Shown piece by piece: positions 11,982-26,161 of a stretch of DNA of 64,000 bases. The stretch's first letter is position 1, and every line of letters begins with the position of its first letter. The stretch covers positions 372,001 through 436,000 of the forward strand of contig CAMPDV010000086.1 of assembly GCA_946699065.1 (NCBI GenBank), in the 5' to 3' direction. The DNA comes from Loxodes magnus (Eukaryota; Ciliophora; Karyorelictea; Loxodida; Loxodidae). The notes under the pieces were generated by a model. That model searched no databases. It was not told the origin of the DNA and saw only the letters and a program-made list of their open reading frames with translations. The translations under genes and the position numbers were made by a program.

Positions 11982-14375
11982 TTATTATTTAATGATAAAA
12001 AAATGTTATAAATGGAAAAAAGAAGTTTCTAGAATAAAAATATAAGGAAATAAAATTCGAGAATGGTTTAATATGAATATATTAAATAAATTTATATGAA
12101 ATTTTATTAATAAGCTTGTATGCTTTATTTTTTATTTAACTTTATCGACATTTTTAGATTGATACTATGATAATTAATTTTTATTTATGCATTTTATTTT
12201 AAGTTTAAAATTTTAAGGAAAATATTTTATCTAAAATATATCTTTAAAAAATATCTTTGAATTTAAATAAATAATTTATTATTTATTTATTTTTTTATTT
12301 TATTAAACTAAATTAGTTATAGTGCTATTTTAAAGCTTTAAATTTTTCCTCTCTCATAGAAATAAATATTTTTTTGTTACCTTTAAGCTTTTTTTTCGTT
12401 CATATTTTTTATTTATTTATTTATTAAATTATTGTTTTTAAAAACAATAATTTAATAAAATTTTATAATTTTTTATTTTAAATTAAAAATTAGATATTAA
12501 GAGTTAATCTTAAATAAGTTGGTTAATAACTCTTATGAATAAGTTAATTTATCAAATAATTAGATACATTAATTTTTTAATTATTTCTATTTTTCTTTAA
12601 TAATACTTTTATAATTAGATTTTTCTTTAATTTTTAGAATTTATTTAGTCTTTCTAGATGTTTTGCGATCAATAGCTTCTAATTTACATTTTTATTTTTT
12701 TGATTGAAGCTCTTTTCATAAAATGTTTCTAAAAATTAAAAGCAAGACATAAACAAAATTAATTAGAGTATATGAAATTTTATTTAAACTATTTTGCTAT
12801 TTTATCGAAGAATTCAAAGATAACTTCAAATAATAAATTTATTTAAAGAACTCCAGTTTACTTGTTTTATCTTCTTGAAGATGAGTAAGTAGAAACTAAT
12901 AATGAATTTCACAAGTTAACTGATAAAGAATATGCATTTTATTATAATAAAAGGCTATGAAATTTAATGGATATAAAGCTCCCCGTTAAATGAATGTATT
13001 TGCATAACAAAATATTTTAATTTTTTTATAATATAAATAAAGAAGAATAAATTAAATATAACCAATACCTCAAAAATAGTTATTTAGAGAGCTACAATGT
13101 ACATGAACTTTACCTAAAACAGCAATAAATTTAAAATTAATAAAATAGGATTTATTAAACTATTATATATTTAGATTATTCTTATTTATATTTATTTTAA
13201 ATTTAACACTATAAAATATAAATGAGGAATCTTTTACAATCTTTCTTAAATTTTAATAGCTTACTATGAAATATAAACTACTTGATATATCTATAAACTT
13301 AAAATAAATTGTTTTAAAAGCGATATAGAGAATAGATATAATCATTTCAGTATTAAGGATAAATTCTTATACTTATTAACTAAAATACCAAGAAAATTAG
13401 GTAAATTTTATTTATTATTTCTATTTAATAATCTAATGATAATCTTTTATTATTTTATATCAATTTCAATAAGGAAATACCAAGCAAATTTATGTTTTGG
13501 TAGAATTAAGAAATTTTAAAATCATTATACATTTTTAAATTGCTAAGGTAAAATAAAATTCATTCAGCAAATCCTTAGATTAAAACATTTTACTTCTACG
13601 AAGTTAAAGACGTATATATATCTAATATTTTTTCAAATATATAAGAATTTACCTAACATTAGCACTAATTAATAGATATAGACATCAATGCTATTTTAAT
13701 TTGGTATTTTAATTTTATTGTTTATTTAAGAAATTTATATCTATAACCTTTGCATAAAATATGTTTGTTTATAAAACTTGTATTTGAAAATCTTAATTTA
13801 AATAGACTTTTAAGATACTATTGAAAATGTATATGAAGAATAGTTATTAAAATAAATTTTTTTACTTTTTAGAATAAATTGCACAAATCACTCATCTACA
13901 ATCATGCTTAATGTAAATTTATTATTTATTAGCTAGTTTTCCTTTAACTTTTAAGATATAATATACTTTATAAAGGTTATTAGGTTTAACCTTCTATTTC
14001 TTTATAAAACTAATTTAGTTCCTTTTTATAAAAAAATTAGACAATTAAACTTAAAATTTATTAATGATTAAATAAGTATTTTATAATTTCTACTTTCCAC
14101 TATAAAATTTGGTATTAGTGTTAGTTTTTAATGCATGCAAGTATTAAAACATATTGACTATTTTTAAAACTTATACAACTAAACCTACTAAAATTAGAGA
14201 TGATATTAAGCAAATTATTCTTTTGATAATTTTGCAGATTAAATAATTTTTAAGATAAATAGAAAAGAAATTTATCAATGCTTATTTTTAGTATAAAGCC
14301 TACTAAAATTTATCTCATATTTTCCTTGTAATCAAATAATTATCTAATGAATTTGGCTATTTTTTTGTATAAAAT
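11982..14375. other. AT-rich intergenic DNA between tRNA-His and histidine kinase 2
   Basis: No gene recognised. It contains the perfect palindrome described separately at 12421-12458. The right end should include the promoter of the kinase at 14376. Confidence 0.5.
12421..12458. repeat. 38-bp perfect palindrome without spacer
   Basis: The first 19 bases (TTATTAAATTATTGTTTTT) are followed at once by their exact reverse complement. It is preceded by a TTTA run. It could form a cruciform or mark an insertion junction; no function can be assigned. Confidence 0.8.
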
Positions 14376-16958
14376 ATGTCTACAATATTTAGAAGATTTT
14401 TCTAAAAAGAAAGCTCCGATGATTTCAATACTTTTAACTTGCAAACAAAATTGGATCATGTTATAAGTATTGTTCTAATAATTTTTCTGTGCAAATTTAC
14501 TTTACTTTTATTCAGCAATTCACAAGAGGCGTAGAAAAATGGATTGGATGAAATAACCCTGGTGATACTAGATTTCTTAATTCCCTTTTTAATAATAAAG
14601 AACTCTTAAAATTTCTAAATGATTAACTTCTCTATTTTATTGGTTACCCTTTTAGAGTTTATTCTTAATAAAAGTGGTAACTTAAGAAGTCACGTTTACT
14701 TCAATATAATTTTCTCTCCTTTGATAACTCTAATTTTAAAGAACTCTTTTATGGAGTAAATCTTAGTAGGAGTTTTTTGATGCTGCAGTAATTAAATTTT
14801 GACATCTTTAGACAACAATTAATTTCAAAAAACTGATATGGAACCAAACGAAAGTAATGAAAGATTCTTTTAAAATTAGTTCTGCTAGAAAGAAACACTT
14901 GATGATTATTTTAATGATTATAAGTTTTAAGTCATTATCTTTCTAGTGATAATTAGTATAAGCACTCTGTATGAGTATAGGATTTAATAGTTAACTTCAT
15001 ATATCCAAAGAATATAGAATCTACATTAATAGGTCATTGAACAGAAGGACTAGTTTTTTGCTGGGTAAATCCATGAGTTAAGAAATCCGTTAAACTGTCT
15101 ATTAGGATCAATAGATATCCTTTAAATTCAATCTTCTTATAATAATAGTCAAAAGCGAGTACTAAAAAATGCTTAAAATTCAGGAGAAATATTACTTTGC
15201 ATAGTAGGCAATATTTTAGAATTTTCCAAATCATCTTTTGCTCAGTTTTAATCAGTTTCGGAATAAGTAGAAATAAGAAAAGTAATATGAAAAGTATATT
15301 CATGCTTTAAATAATTAGCTGATAAAAAAAGGCTTTACTTTGAGAACTAAGTTGATCCTAACGTTCCTAAATTTTTGATGCTAGATCAGACAAAACTCAT
15401 TTAAGTACTAATGAACATTATTGGAAACGCTATAAAATTCACAAATAAAGGATCTGTATTAATAAATGTCAAATGAATTCCAAATTTATCTAGTATTTCT
15501 AATGAAGATAAGGATAAATAAATCCTAATAGAAGAATACTCGCTTGAAGATCTATTTTAAATCCCTTAATAGTTTATTAATAATGCTGATGAAGAGGCAT
15601 AAGTAGAAGAAGATATGATTAAAAGTACTTAATTAAGTCCAAGAAATAGAGGGCTGTAATATATTGGTGAGAATAATAATTTTTACTTAGACTAAATTAT
15701 AAATAAGAATAAAATCAAGAGAAAATCAGATTATCACTATAGATGTCAAGATCTTCGAAAAATCAATTAATATTCTTAAAAGTTAGCAAAGAGCCAATAC
15801 TTCTATTAGTATTCTTTTGAAAAGTAGGGAGTTTTAATTATAGAAGTAAAAGATACTGGAATTGGAATTTCAAATCAGGATATTAAGAAACTCTTCAATC
15901 CTTTTTAGCAAGCTAATGAAAGTATCTAAAAGAAATTTAAAGGAACAGGTCTCGGCCTCTGAATTTCACAGTAAATGTTAAAAAAGATGGATGGTGATAT
16001 ATTAGTGACAAGCAACTAAGGATTTGGTAGTGTATTCACGATAAAAATAAAGGGATAAGTCTATATACAAGAAAAGGAAAAACATTTTCCAAATCTTATT
16101 TTAAGCACTCCTTCCTAGAAAAAAGTCTTACATAGCTGAACGGTAATTTTAGGGGATAAAAATTAGAGTAGCATACATATTTTTGAAAACAGCTTTTAGA
16201 AGAATAAAATAAAAATAAAGAAATTTAGAAACTCTTAAAAAATAGTTGAGTCGTACTAGAAGTAGTAAAACTGCAGACTTATAATTTTAGATTCTACATA
16301 CGATGATATTGATGGAATATCATTAGCTGAGGAACTTAGAAGAATCTAAAAGTAAAAATTACAAGTAAACTCCAATTTGGGAAGTAATTTTCTCTATATT
16401 ATAATGATAAATTAGAGTTCAATTGAAAAGGAAAGATTTTCACTTTTAACTGATTCTGTGGATAAGTTTGTTGTAAGACCTATAAAGCAAAAGCAAATAT
16501 TTAATATCATTTGATTAGTGGATTCTAAAATAAAAAAATGTAAAACAGAGAAACAAAATGAAAATCAAAAACTAAAAAGTATTTTATTAATAGATGATGA
16601 TCCTATGATTTTAGAAATCTATCAAGAATTCTTAGGAGTTTTGGGAATAAAAAATTATTATAAAGCTTATAGTGGTTAATAGGGATTTGAAATCTTTAAA
16701 ACAAATTGAGAAAAAATTTGCTTGATTTTTTTAGATTTTGAAATGCCATCAATGAACGGAATTCAATGCGCAAGAAAAATAAGAGAATTCTCTTAATTAC
16801 AAGAAAACGCTCCTAAAGTTCCTATTGTAATATGTTCAGGAAACGAAGGTGTGATATATGAGCAACAAGCCTAAAGTGTTAATGCATTATATTTAGTAAA
16901 GCCAATAAGAGAACAAAAATTTTCCGAAATAGTTAGAGAAAGTCTGTTGAAATAATGA
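14376..16958 (+). CDS. Hybrid histidine kinase 2 (HisKA, HATPase, two receivers)
   Basis: 860 residues in one frame from ATG 14376 to TGA 16956. Residues 30-220 hold about five or six hydrophobic segments, the last being FQVIIFLVIISISTLYEY. The H-box IHELRNPLN has His233, followed by the N-box NIIGNAIKFT, G1 EVKDTGIGIS and G2 GTGLGLW, whose Trp (residue 529) is TGA. The first receiver-like unit (ILDSTYDDIDG...VVRPIK) lacks the acidic pair and the lysine. The C-terminal receiver has LLIDDDP, Asp787 in LDFEMPSMNG, ICSG and VKP. It aligns with 5629-8160 over its full length, including the membrane part (LVILDFLIP against IILILDFVVP), with many substitutions, so this is an old duplication. It is probably a membrane sensor feeding a phosphorelay; the ligand is unknown. 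Confidence 0.94.
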
Positions 16959-19869
16959 GAAAACTTTTAAATATTTTACTTTAATTTAGACTATTTCTAT
17001 AAAATATATTACAACTGCATCATTCAAATCTTTATTACGTAATCTTATAATTATAATTGGAAGAATATAAATCTCTTCTTATTATAAAATTGACGAAGGC
17101 AATGTATGAAAAGTACTAACTTATAGAAACTTATGGAAATTAATCCTAAGTAAGCTTATATAATTATATTACTTTAAGCAATGCTATTTAATTAAGTTAT
17201 ATTATTAGGTAAATCTTAGTTATAAATTTATTTCAGAGTAAAATAGGTATAAAACTTGATTTAGCTTAACACTTGTAAATTTATTAGTTAGATTTAATAA
17301 TTTGTAATTTGAAATTCTTGTGATGAAAGATATAATATATTAAGGTCAAAAGCTTCTTAATTAGTTATGTAAATTTCTTAAAATTTTTAGAATTATTTAG
17401 CAAAAGTCTCTCAGTAGGAAAAATTAATAGGATTGAAGAAATTTGCCTCATTTTTTAGCTAATAAGCATTTTTATTGCCAAAAATAATTAAATTCATAAA
17501 GATAAAATTTTAAGCTTTATTCTAATGAAGTCTTACATTGAGAAAAAAGCAAGCTTTTTTATCTTTAATTTAGCAAATTTAGGAAACTTCTTGTATCCAA
17601 TCTTTAGAAAAAAGATTAAATCTACTTATACTAAATGGATAGTAATATTTGATGTGTTCTATATAACAACCTTCATTATAACAACTTTATTTATTGGTAA
17701 GTTAAATTTTGCTTTAGCTTTACAAATCACTAAAAGTTATTATCCTTAAAAATACAAAATAATTAGCTATACAAGTCATTTATAATTAAAGATTGATGAA
17801 GCTATCTATAATTATAGGTTTTATAACATATCTAATCTAATCTTATATAATCTAAATTTAAGGTAATTTAAATCCTAATTTAGTTGAATTAAATTAAGAA
17901 AAGTAAATTTAATAAAAGTAACAACTTTAAATTTACTTTCAAATGTGCTTTCATTTAAACGAATAATGCTAAGATTCATAAGTAAAGTCAGAGATACTAA
18001 GAGTGAGAATGGAAAACAATAAAAAATGTATTATAAGAAGATTTGTATAATAAATAAAATAAACTAAGTATTTAATTATATTTAAGGGATAGAAAATATT
18101 TATATTTATATGACTTCATATCTAAGAAATTATTCATAAAGCTTAAATTTATTACTATTTTTATTTACTTATTTGAGTTGCTGCTTGCTTAATTAATAAA
18201 AATAAACTCTTAGAATAAATTTAAAGATATTTAAATGTAAAAGTGAGATATTTAGATTTGCTTAGAATTTAAAGTTGAAACAAGCCAGACAATCAATTTT
18301 TTAGTTTTTACTTTAATTTATTTTTAATGAAAATTCTACAATTCAAAATCCAAATTTCACCATCTCATTAAAATTCTTCATATTCCTTTCTCAAAAATGT
18401 TTCTTCTACAATTTTAATCTAATAGCTAATAACTTTACTTTTAAGGAGAAAAAATACAATTTTAATTGTTTTATTAAAGTTCTAGCCATAAGCAAAGTTA
18501 TTTCCTCTAGTTTTTAATTATTCTCATATAAAAGAATATATATTAAAGATGTAGCTTGTAATATATAAATGATGGAATAAATTAATATTACAAGAGATAA
18601 AAATACTTAAATAGATAATTAAAATTAAAGGCTAAAGCTAAAAAAGTTATAATATACAATAAATGTTTTATCTTCATTTATCTAAATTTGTTATTACATT
18701 AAAATTGTATAAATCTTGATTATTCCAAAAACATCTATTAAGAACTGCTTGCTTTTACATTTATTTTAGTTGCCTTAATTAAATAGATAATTTAATCTAA
18801 AGATTTAGCAGTTGAAGCTAAATAAAATATTCCTTTATAATTATTAAAAAAGCTTACTTTATGTTCTAATTTAGAATAACTTAATACATATATAATTTAA
18901 TAGAATTATCTGAAATCAGCATAAAAACAAATAAGTTTCTTATAACTAGGAATTAAATTAATAAGCATAGAAACATATTTAGAACAATAGTGCTTAGCAT
19001 CATAAATAATTAATCCTAAGAAATAAATATGAAAATAGGCAAAACATATAAAATTTAGCTATAAATATTATTAAATAAAGGTAAGTTAGTTATAAATAGA
19101 AATAGCTTTAAGAAAATATTATTTTTATGTCATAAATTAAATAAATGCTAAGCAACTTTATCGAAAACTTTATTTTATACAAGCTTAAAGAGAATAAAAT
19201 TAAAATATATCTACATAAGAGGAGAGTATAATATAAATGAATGGCTTATCTAGAATGACATGATTTATTTGATTCTAAAAATAGAAATGATTTTTTAAAT
19301 CAATTATTTTATTGTTAATATCTGAAATACCTTTTTAATATCTCTCTTATATATCATTTAAAACTTAAATAAACTTATAAACATAAAATTATCTTAAATT
19401 TCTTTATCTTATTCTAAAATTTATTCTTATTTTGAATGAAAAAAATTGTAGTAAAAAAATAGAGAGCAAATTAGACATTGAGTAAAATATATGAGGGGCT
19501 ACGTATAATTTTATCATAATTCTTAAATTATGTAGAATTATTAATGTAATTATTTTAATTTAATAGAGTTTAAGGTAAAAGATTTATTTCCTTAATAATT
19601 TATTTAATCATTAATAATCACTAGAAGATACCATCATTAATTCAAATCTATTAGTGATAACTTTTTTTTAATAAAAATAACTAAATATGCTTAGTTAATT
19701 TTTTATTTAAGATTTAAATATATTTGATAACTTGATTGTATATCTCAGGATAATATATTATTTAAGAATCTAAATAATAAGCCTAGGTTACTAAAGATAC
19801 TTAAAATAAATAATTTTTTATAACTCTTAAATTTTTAATAATGTAATAATAATGTAAACTAAATGTTAA
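16959..19869. other. AT-rich intergenic DNA
   Basis: Apart from a small possible membrane ORF near 17525, nothing was recognised on either strand. Confidence 0.5.
17525..17749 (+). CDS. Hypothetical small membrane protein (doubtful)
   Basis: A 74-codon frame contains one strongly hydrophobic segment (VFYITTFIITTLFIGKLNFA) after a basic stretch. Since TAA is Gln in this genome the frame would continue past 17750. It is not recognised, and could be the tail of a degraded multi-pass membrane protein or a chance hydrophobic frame. Confidence 0.2.
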   Translation: MKSYIEKKASFFIFNLANLGNFLYPIFRKKIKSTYTKWIVIFDVFYITTFIITTLFIGKLNFALALQITKSYYP

Positions 19870-20652
19870 GAGTTTTGGAGTTCTTCGGGATTCCAACCGA
19901 TTTCGCTCCGCCTTTTTTTTAACGTGGATGTATACCCCGGCCTTTTTTTGAATGTGGGTGGCTATCACAATGAATTTTCCATGTTACCACTAAATAATTT
20001 CTATTTATAAATTCCTAAGTCGGTTATTCAAAGTTTGTTTAACATCCTTCATGTTTTTATTTCTTCTCTTTTTTTAAATTTTTATCATTTTTAACAATTT
20101 TTTAATAAGTGATATTTCGACCTACAACATCAACAATTTTTTGTCTATTTTTTTTTATTCAACTAAGGCAAAACTAATTTTTCTATTTGTTCTATTCATT
20201 TAATTAAACTTTTATCAACATTTTATTCTATATTTATTTCTTAATCTTTTGCTTAAGAAGGGAGGAATTCAACACTCATATTTACCCCTTGTTTGAAATT
20301 ATTTTAAGACTGAGTATAGAGCTATTGTTCTGTCACAATATTGTTTTATATAGGCTATTTCCTAAGAATTACCAGTTCGTTATTTTGATCCTCGATGTTA
20401 TTCATAAGCTCTCTAATTCTTTCTCCTGATTATATGTTTCTTCTTCATATTTAGAAATTAATTTTTTCATCTTTTCCATTTCAATTGAAAGCGAAGTGCT
20501 CTCATTAACTTGTCCAACCATTAATTTGCCTTCTGAAGAGGAGCTTGATAAGTGTTCCATTGATTTCTACTTCTTCTCTAGTTCTTTGTTAGCTCTTCTT
20601 CTTGCGTTCCTTGCAAATTTTTAGATAGCCGAATATTCTATTCCATTTCCAT
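19870..20652 (-). pseudogene. ORF1 zinc-knuckle retroelement protein, copy 2, frameshifted
   Basis: The N-terminal basic helix (ARNARRRANKELEKK), coiled coil and CCHC knuckle CWCCRSKYHLLKNC (C-x2-C-x4-H-x4-C) match copy 3 at 26162-26956, followed by IKTWRMLNKLWITDLGIYKQK. The first W of the knuckle is TGA here and TGG in copy 3. The frame changes near 20415, in the coiled coil. The copy is AT-eroded relative to copy 3, so it is the older insertion. The 3' end (19875-19970) keeps hairpins separated by runs of seven T. Confidence 0.75.
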
Positions 20653-20910
20653 TTTTTTACTCTTTTCCTCTTAAATTTTTATTTTCTGTATTTACTTTAT
20701 ATTTAATATAATATAATTTTTTTTATTTTGCTCTTTGCTAGATTTAAAATAAATTTCTTAATTTTAAGGTTTCATGAATAAATAAGCATAGTAGTAACTT
20801 AATTTTAAAAATTACTATTTACTAGTTTCTAATAAAATGTTGTTTTTTAATAAATACCTAAGAATATTTATTTCAAATTAAGTTATTTTACTAAAATTAT
20901 AATCAATAAA

Positions 20911-23900
20911 ATGTGGATAGCCAAAATAACTCTAAATTATATCATTCCTTTACTCTTTAGCTTTATTTCTAGATAAGATATTTTATCTGCTCTTATCTTT
21001 TTTTTTCTTACTTATAACAATGTTTCTGCTTAAAGTTAACGCTAATATTCTACCTTATATTACAATATATTTATTTTTTATACAAAATACCCTGAATTAG
21101 AAGGTTGATAAGCTACGCCAGACAAAGAAATATTCACTACTGTATGTATCAAGAAGGATTTTTCTGAAAGTGTGCAGTTAAATATTGTGAGAAATGTCCT
21201 ATTAAAAATTGCGAGAAATGCTAAGAGACTAATAGTGAAGGTATCACAGTATAATATACTCTAAATGCCAGAAATCCTTTTATAAAATAGAAGGATAAGA
21301 TACTTTATGTCCAAGCACATAATCTGGTAACTTGTAAATGGACAATACTTAAATGACTAGTAAGTATGAAAGTGGAAAGTTTTTAACAGATTCAATCAGA
21401 AATGTGAAAAATGGTAAGATTTAATTTAAAAATTACTAAGAATATAGAATTAATTTAAATTAGTAAAGTTTAGATTAAAATTATTAAAATTATTTTATTT
21501 TTTAAATGTACTAATCTATTCTTTTTGAGAATCTATAAATGTTTAGTAATATTGTAATAACTTCATTTCTGTTTAATATGAATGCTATTCTTGTGACTAT
21601 GATTGCAACTTATTTCCACAATATTAATTAGAGTCAAATTGCTTTTGTACTGAAGATTTAATAACTATAATCGATATTAGAGAAATTTATTGCTATTATG
21701 AATGCAGTAATTATTTAAATAATAACTATGAAGGATATAAAATATATGTATGATATAGCTTAAATATTTATGATTTATCAGATGCGTAGGATTGTACAAG
21801 TTTAAATTTGTTATTGGATGATATTGAAATTTGTTTTTGTGCTAGTTCTGATTAAGTTTTAATAAATAACTAATGCATTAAAAAATGCGAAATCTAGAAA
21901 ATTGTTTATAATGTTCAGAATATATTGTAAACTGCATAAAATACTAGAATAAATATTATTTAACAGGGTTTAGTATAATTAATGTGAATAATAATGTCGC
22001 TTTCCTTTAAATTAAATTGAAACTTGTAGCAATGCTAATATCCCTTAATATAATTCTAGATACAGAAACTTCATAATGTATAAGTAGTCTACTTGAAATT
22101 CTAATTATTTTAACTATCATTTGGAATAACAAAATAAATTTTAAATAAAGTATGATAAATGCAAACTTGATTTTTATTTTTTGAATAGAAAATCCTGTTT
22201 TAAGGCGGATGTCATCTAAATTTTTATTAAGATGAAGTTAACTAAATTTCTATTGATTGTGGAGGCAAATATAACTTGATTAAAAATTGTTTCTTTGATT
22301 AAAATTGTTTTTGTAATAAATTATAAAAATTGATTCTACTAGTGGAAATAAGAATGAAATTGTGTTTTGTATCATCCTCTTTATACAAATCAAATATAAT
22401 CAAAATATTAATTTACAATTTGCTCGAATTACCGAAAATAATTCGATTTTATAAGAAATTTCATAATGTCCTTCAAACCTTTATTAGACTTAAAGATTTT
22501 GCATTTGTTTAGATAGTATTAAATTTTTAGATCCTTTAACTTAGAGTTGTATATCTTGTTAAAATTCTAATTTATATTGATTTAATAAAGGCATTCATAA
22601 CCTTTAATTGAAAATTGTTTATAATTGTGTTTAAGAATTGATGTAATGTTAACAAAATTATAGATTATCTAAATAAGATTAATGCTTATTATAATGTGAT
22701 TAGGACCATTAAAATTTTAATAATGATGGAATTTGTTAAGACTGCTTTATTTAATTATAAAATTGCTTAAAATATAATTATTATATATATTTAGAATGCT
22801 AATTGAATTATTATATTTTTAATGGAATATGTATAGAAAAATATTCTGTTGGATAAGTTAGAAACCTCCAAAATGCTGATTGTTAAAATTTTAGCCTAAT
22901 TATTGAAATTGCTATTAGTGTGGCTGATCAAAGTACATTTAATATGAAACAAGATGATTTCTAGATGACGTTAATGATTGTTAAAGTGATTATTAAGAAA
23001 TATCTAATATACAATCTTTAACTTCAAAAAATATTAGCTTATGCAAATGCAAGTCCGGTTTTTTATTTTCTAGCATAATTAACTAATGCATGCAATGCCC
23101 TATTGAAATTGTTAATCTTGCAATTAGAAAATAGAAGATGATTTATTTTATGTATAATGAGTCAAATGATATGAAGGCTATATTAGTCTAATAAATAAAA
23201 ATAAATAATAAGTGACTATCATGTGGAGAAGAATGTAACTTATAGAATAAATGCAAAATTACATAAAATTGTCTTTATATGGGAAAATTTAAATCATAAC
23301 TAAATATTTTAAATGGATAATGGTGGTGTGTTGAAAATTGCTTACAAAATGAAAAAGAAATTGAAGACTATAGAGGATATATAATTTGTACTCATAAACA
23401 TTTATTTTTAATTTTTTATAATCCATTAAAATTGAGTTTGATTTGTGATTTACCATTAGTAAATTAAGAATCTCAAATATATAGTTGTAAGGGTTTGAAT
23501 ATTTCATTTTAATATCTTAGATATTTAAATATTTCTTAGTTAGTTTAAAATAATCTTGATGAATCCCAATTTTGACCAGAAAAAACATTTATTTGTGCTT
23601 ATTGTAAACATTCTAAAATGCTTACACTGTTAAAAAAACTGTATTCTAGATGAAGATGAGATCAAATGTAATGAAACATGTCTTGATTGTAACGCAACAA
23701 TTAAATATTTTTAAAGATGTAGCTAAATTTAGATTAAATGTATGGAATGTTTGAAAGAAAAAAATTATATTAATATACAAATCTAGTGATTGTAGAAAAT
23801 AAGGAAATTTATAAAATATTTGTAATTACTTGCTATATATAACTTGTAAATAAGATATTTTATATAATAACTAGTTCATCTAAAAGGATTCATGTGATTA

Positions 23901-24990
23901 TAACCTTTCGTAAATATAGTGTGAAGAAGACCTGAATATGATTGCTTCTTAATGCCAACTGAGTGAAAGTAAAAGAAAGAATAATTAGATAATAATTTTT
24001 TTTATGAAAAATGCAATAAAAATGTAAGTGATTAAGGTTTTAAGACAAATTTATAACTGAATAAAACAAAAACACAATAAATAATTAAAATTTTAGAAGA
24101 TATGACTATGATGCAAACTATTTTATTATCAAATCTTTACAATATTTTACTATAATTTATTATTTTAATTTTGCTTTTAATTTGCTCGCTACTTATTTAT
24201 AAAAATATCAAAGTTAATTTCTTTTAGAATCTCCTGACTCATCTTTAATTTAACATTTTCGTTAGATTCTTTTTAGTTGCAAATATATAGTTTTAGATTG
24301 GAATTTTGCTTTAAGTAAAGAATAGCAATTTTATGATTAAACATAATCTTCAGCTCTATATTTTTTGATTTTATTGGGTGAGATTCTATAGAGATATAAC
24401 AAATTTTATTTATAATGCTTACTATTTATTATATTCTAAAATTTTGAAAACAGCAAAAGAATAAAAATTTTTTAATTCAAAGCACTTAATATACAAATTT
24501 GCAAACTTGTTAAAATAATTTAAAGTTAAATAAGATTTTAAAGTATCTGTAATTTATGGCTATCTTTGTTAAGAAGAATGATTATCTCATTAAAATAGTA
24601 TTTGCTAGTTCCTTATCTGAACTATAGATATCCGTTATAATATTGTCGAGTTTTATACAGTTGTTATATCTTTTAAAATTGAAACTTTACTAATCGGGTA
24701 TTGAAAATATGATAAGTATTATAAATGAATTTTTTATGATAATCTATTCATTAGTTGCTACTTTCTAGCTTTTGTAAAATAGTAAAGATCATTAATAACT
24801 GAAAAAACTTATGATACTACTGGTATTGGTATATTTACTCTCATTATGATTGTTTCCTTTTTCAATTTAATAAATAGTAACTTAATATGTTTTCTTACAT
24901 AATTTCAAATTATATAAAAATAGAAAAATAAAAAAAAGCAAAAATTAATAAATAACTTAACATTACTGAATATTAATAGGATATAAATTT
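20911..24990 (+). pseudogene. Cysteine-rich multi-pass membrane protein gene, broken into several frames
   Basis: The plus strand reads as a large protein with a hydrophobic N terminus, long cysteine-rich stretches (AVKYCEKCPIKNCEKCQ at 21174; YECYSCDYDCN near 21580; CFCASSDQVLINNQCIKKCE near 21835; CKCKSGFLFSS near 23050; CLDCNATIKYF near 23680), then a C-terminal region with several membrane segments (LYNILLQFIILILLLICSLL; GIGIFTLIMIVSFFNLI). This layout is common in ciliate surface proteins with growth-factor-receptor-like Cys repeats. Good coding stretches lie in different frames (21171 frame 0, 21583 frame 1, 22919 frame 2, 23620 frame 1), so there are at least four breaks. I favour a pseudogene because the other genes here lack introns, but short introns could also explain it. 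Confidence 0.55.
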
Positions 24991-26161
24991 ATAATTAATT
25001 GATGCTGAAAGAAAGGTAAATTTGAATAAATAATAAAGACAAAATAAAATGTCATAAAGAGCTTAAAATCAAACTAATTTAGATTGTTGTATAGAATAAT
25101 TAAAAATATTAAAATATGATAATAGAGCTCAATTTCAAAATAAATTAAACCAAGTAGAGAATAAGTAAAAAATTAATTATTGAGATAAAGAAAAAAAGAA
25201 TTCGAATGTGGTTAAGAATTTTACAAAAACTAAACGAAATGAATTAACTTAAAATTAATAGAAGAAATCAAGAAAGATTAGGTAACTATGTTCTTCTTTA
25301 TTTAAGCCATATAACAAAATTAGCTTAAGAAATATAAATTGGAATCATAATTATCAAAAGAAAAATTAAAATTTTTTGTTAAAGAGCATTTAAACCGGAT
25401 AGCTTAATAGAGACTGTATAAAGAATATATTAAATTTCTATAAAAATAATTCCAATCTTTGTGAAAGCAGACAAGATGTAAAAATAAAAAAAAATAATAG
25501 CATAAAACTTGATAAAAGAGTAAGAAGGAGGTAAAATATAAAAAAATTTATTTATGAAAGATATTTTTAATTTAAATATATATCTTTATAAATTTTTTCT
25601 TTATTAAAGTAAAAAATAAATAGTAACTTTATATTTTAATATTATTTTCTTTCTTTTTTTACAATAACTACAGATCTGATTTAAGAGATTCCATTAATTG
25701 TAATTTTTTAATTTAAATTATAAAATGAAACTTATAAATTTATTTTCTTAAGATAAATTTTAAATAAATTTGCTTTAGTTAATTTTTAATTATTTAAATT
25801 TTTTTAAAAATATGATTTAAATTTAATTTACAAAATTATAAAATAATTTATTATAAAAATTCTTTAAATTTTGAATATTTTAAAAGCAAAAAAAGAATAA
25901 TATTTTAAATTTATAAATTCTAAAATTTAAACAAATTTTAATAGATAAAAAGTAATATATATTATATTAAAGAAATATAAAAATTTTTTATTTTTAGTGT
26001 AATTAACATTATATTTTCTCTTAAATGTTTTAAATGAAAATTAAAATATTTAAGATTTAAATATTTTTATAAATCAAATATTAAAAAACTAAAATATAAA
26101 ATTTTTTATATCTAAATTAAAATAAAATCCAAACTATTATATATATATAGTAAACTAAAAG
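24991..26161. other. Very AT-rich intergenic DNA
   Basis: Mostly A/T homopolymer-like sequence. The first 500 bases might hold a lysine/glutamine-rich tail of the preceding gene; the rest shows nothing. Confidence 0.5.
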
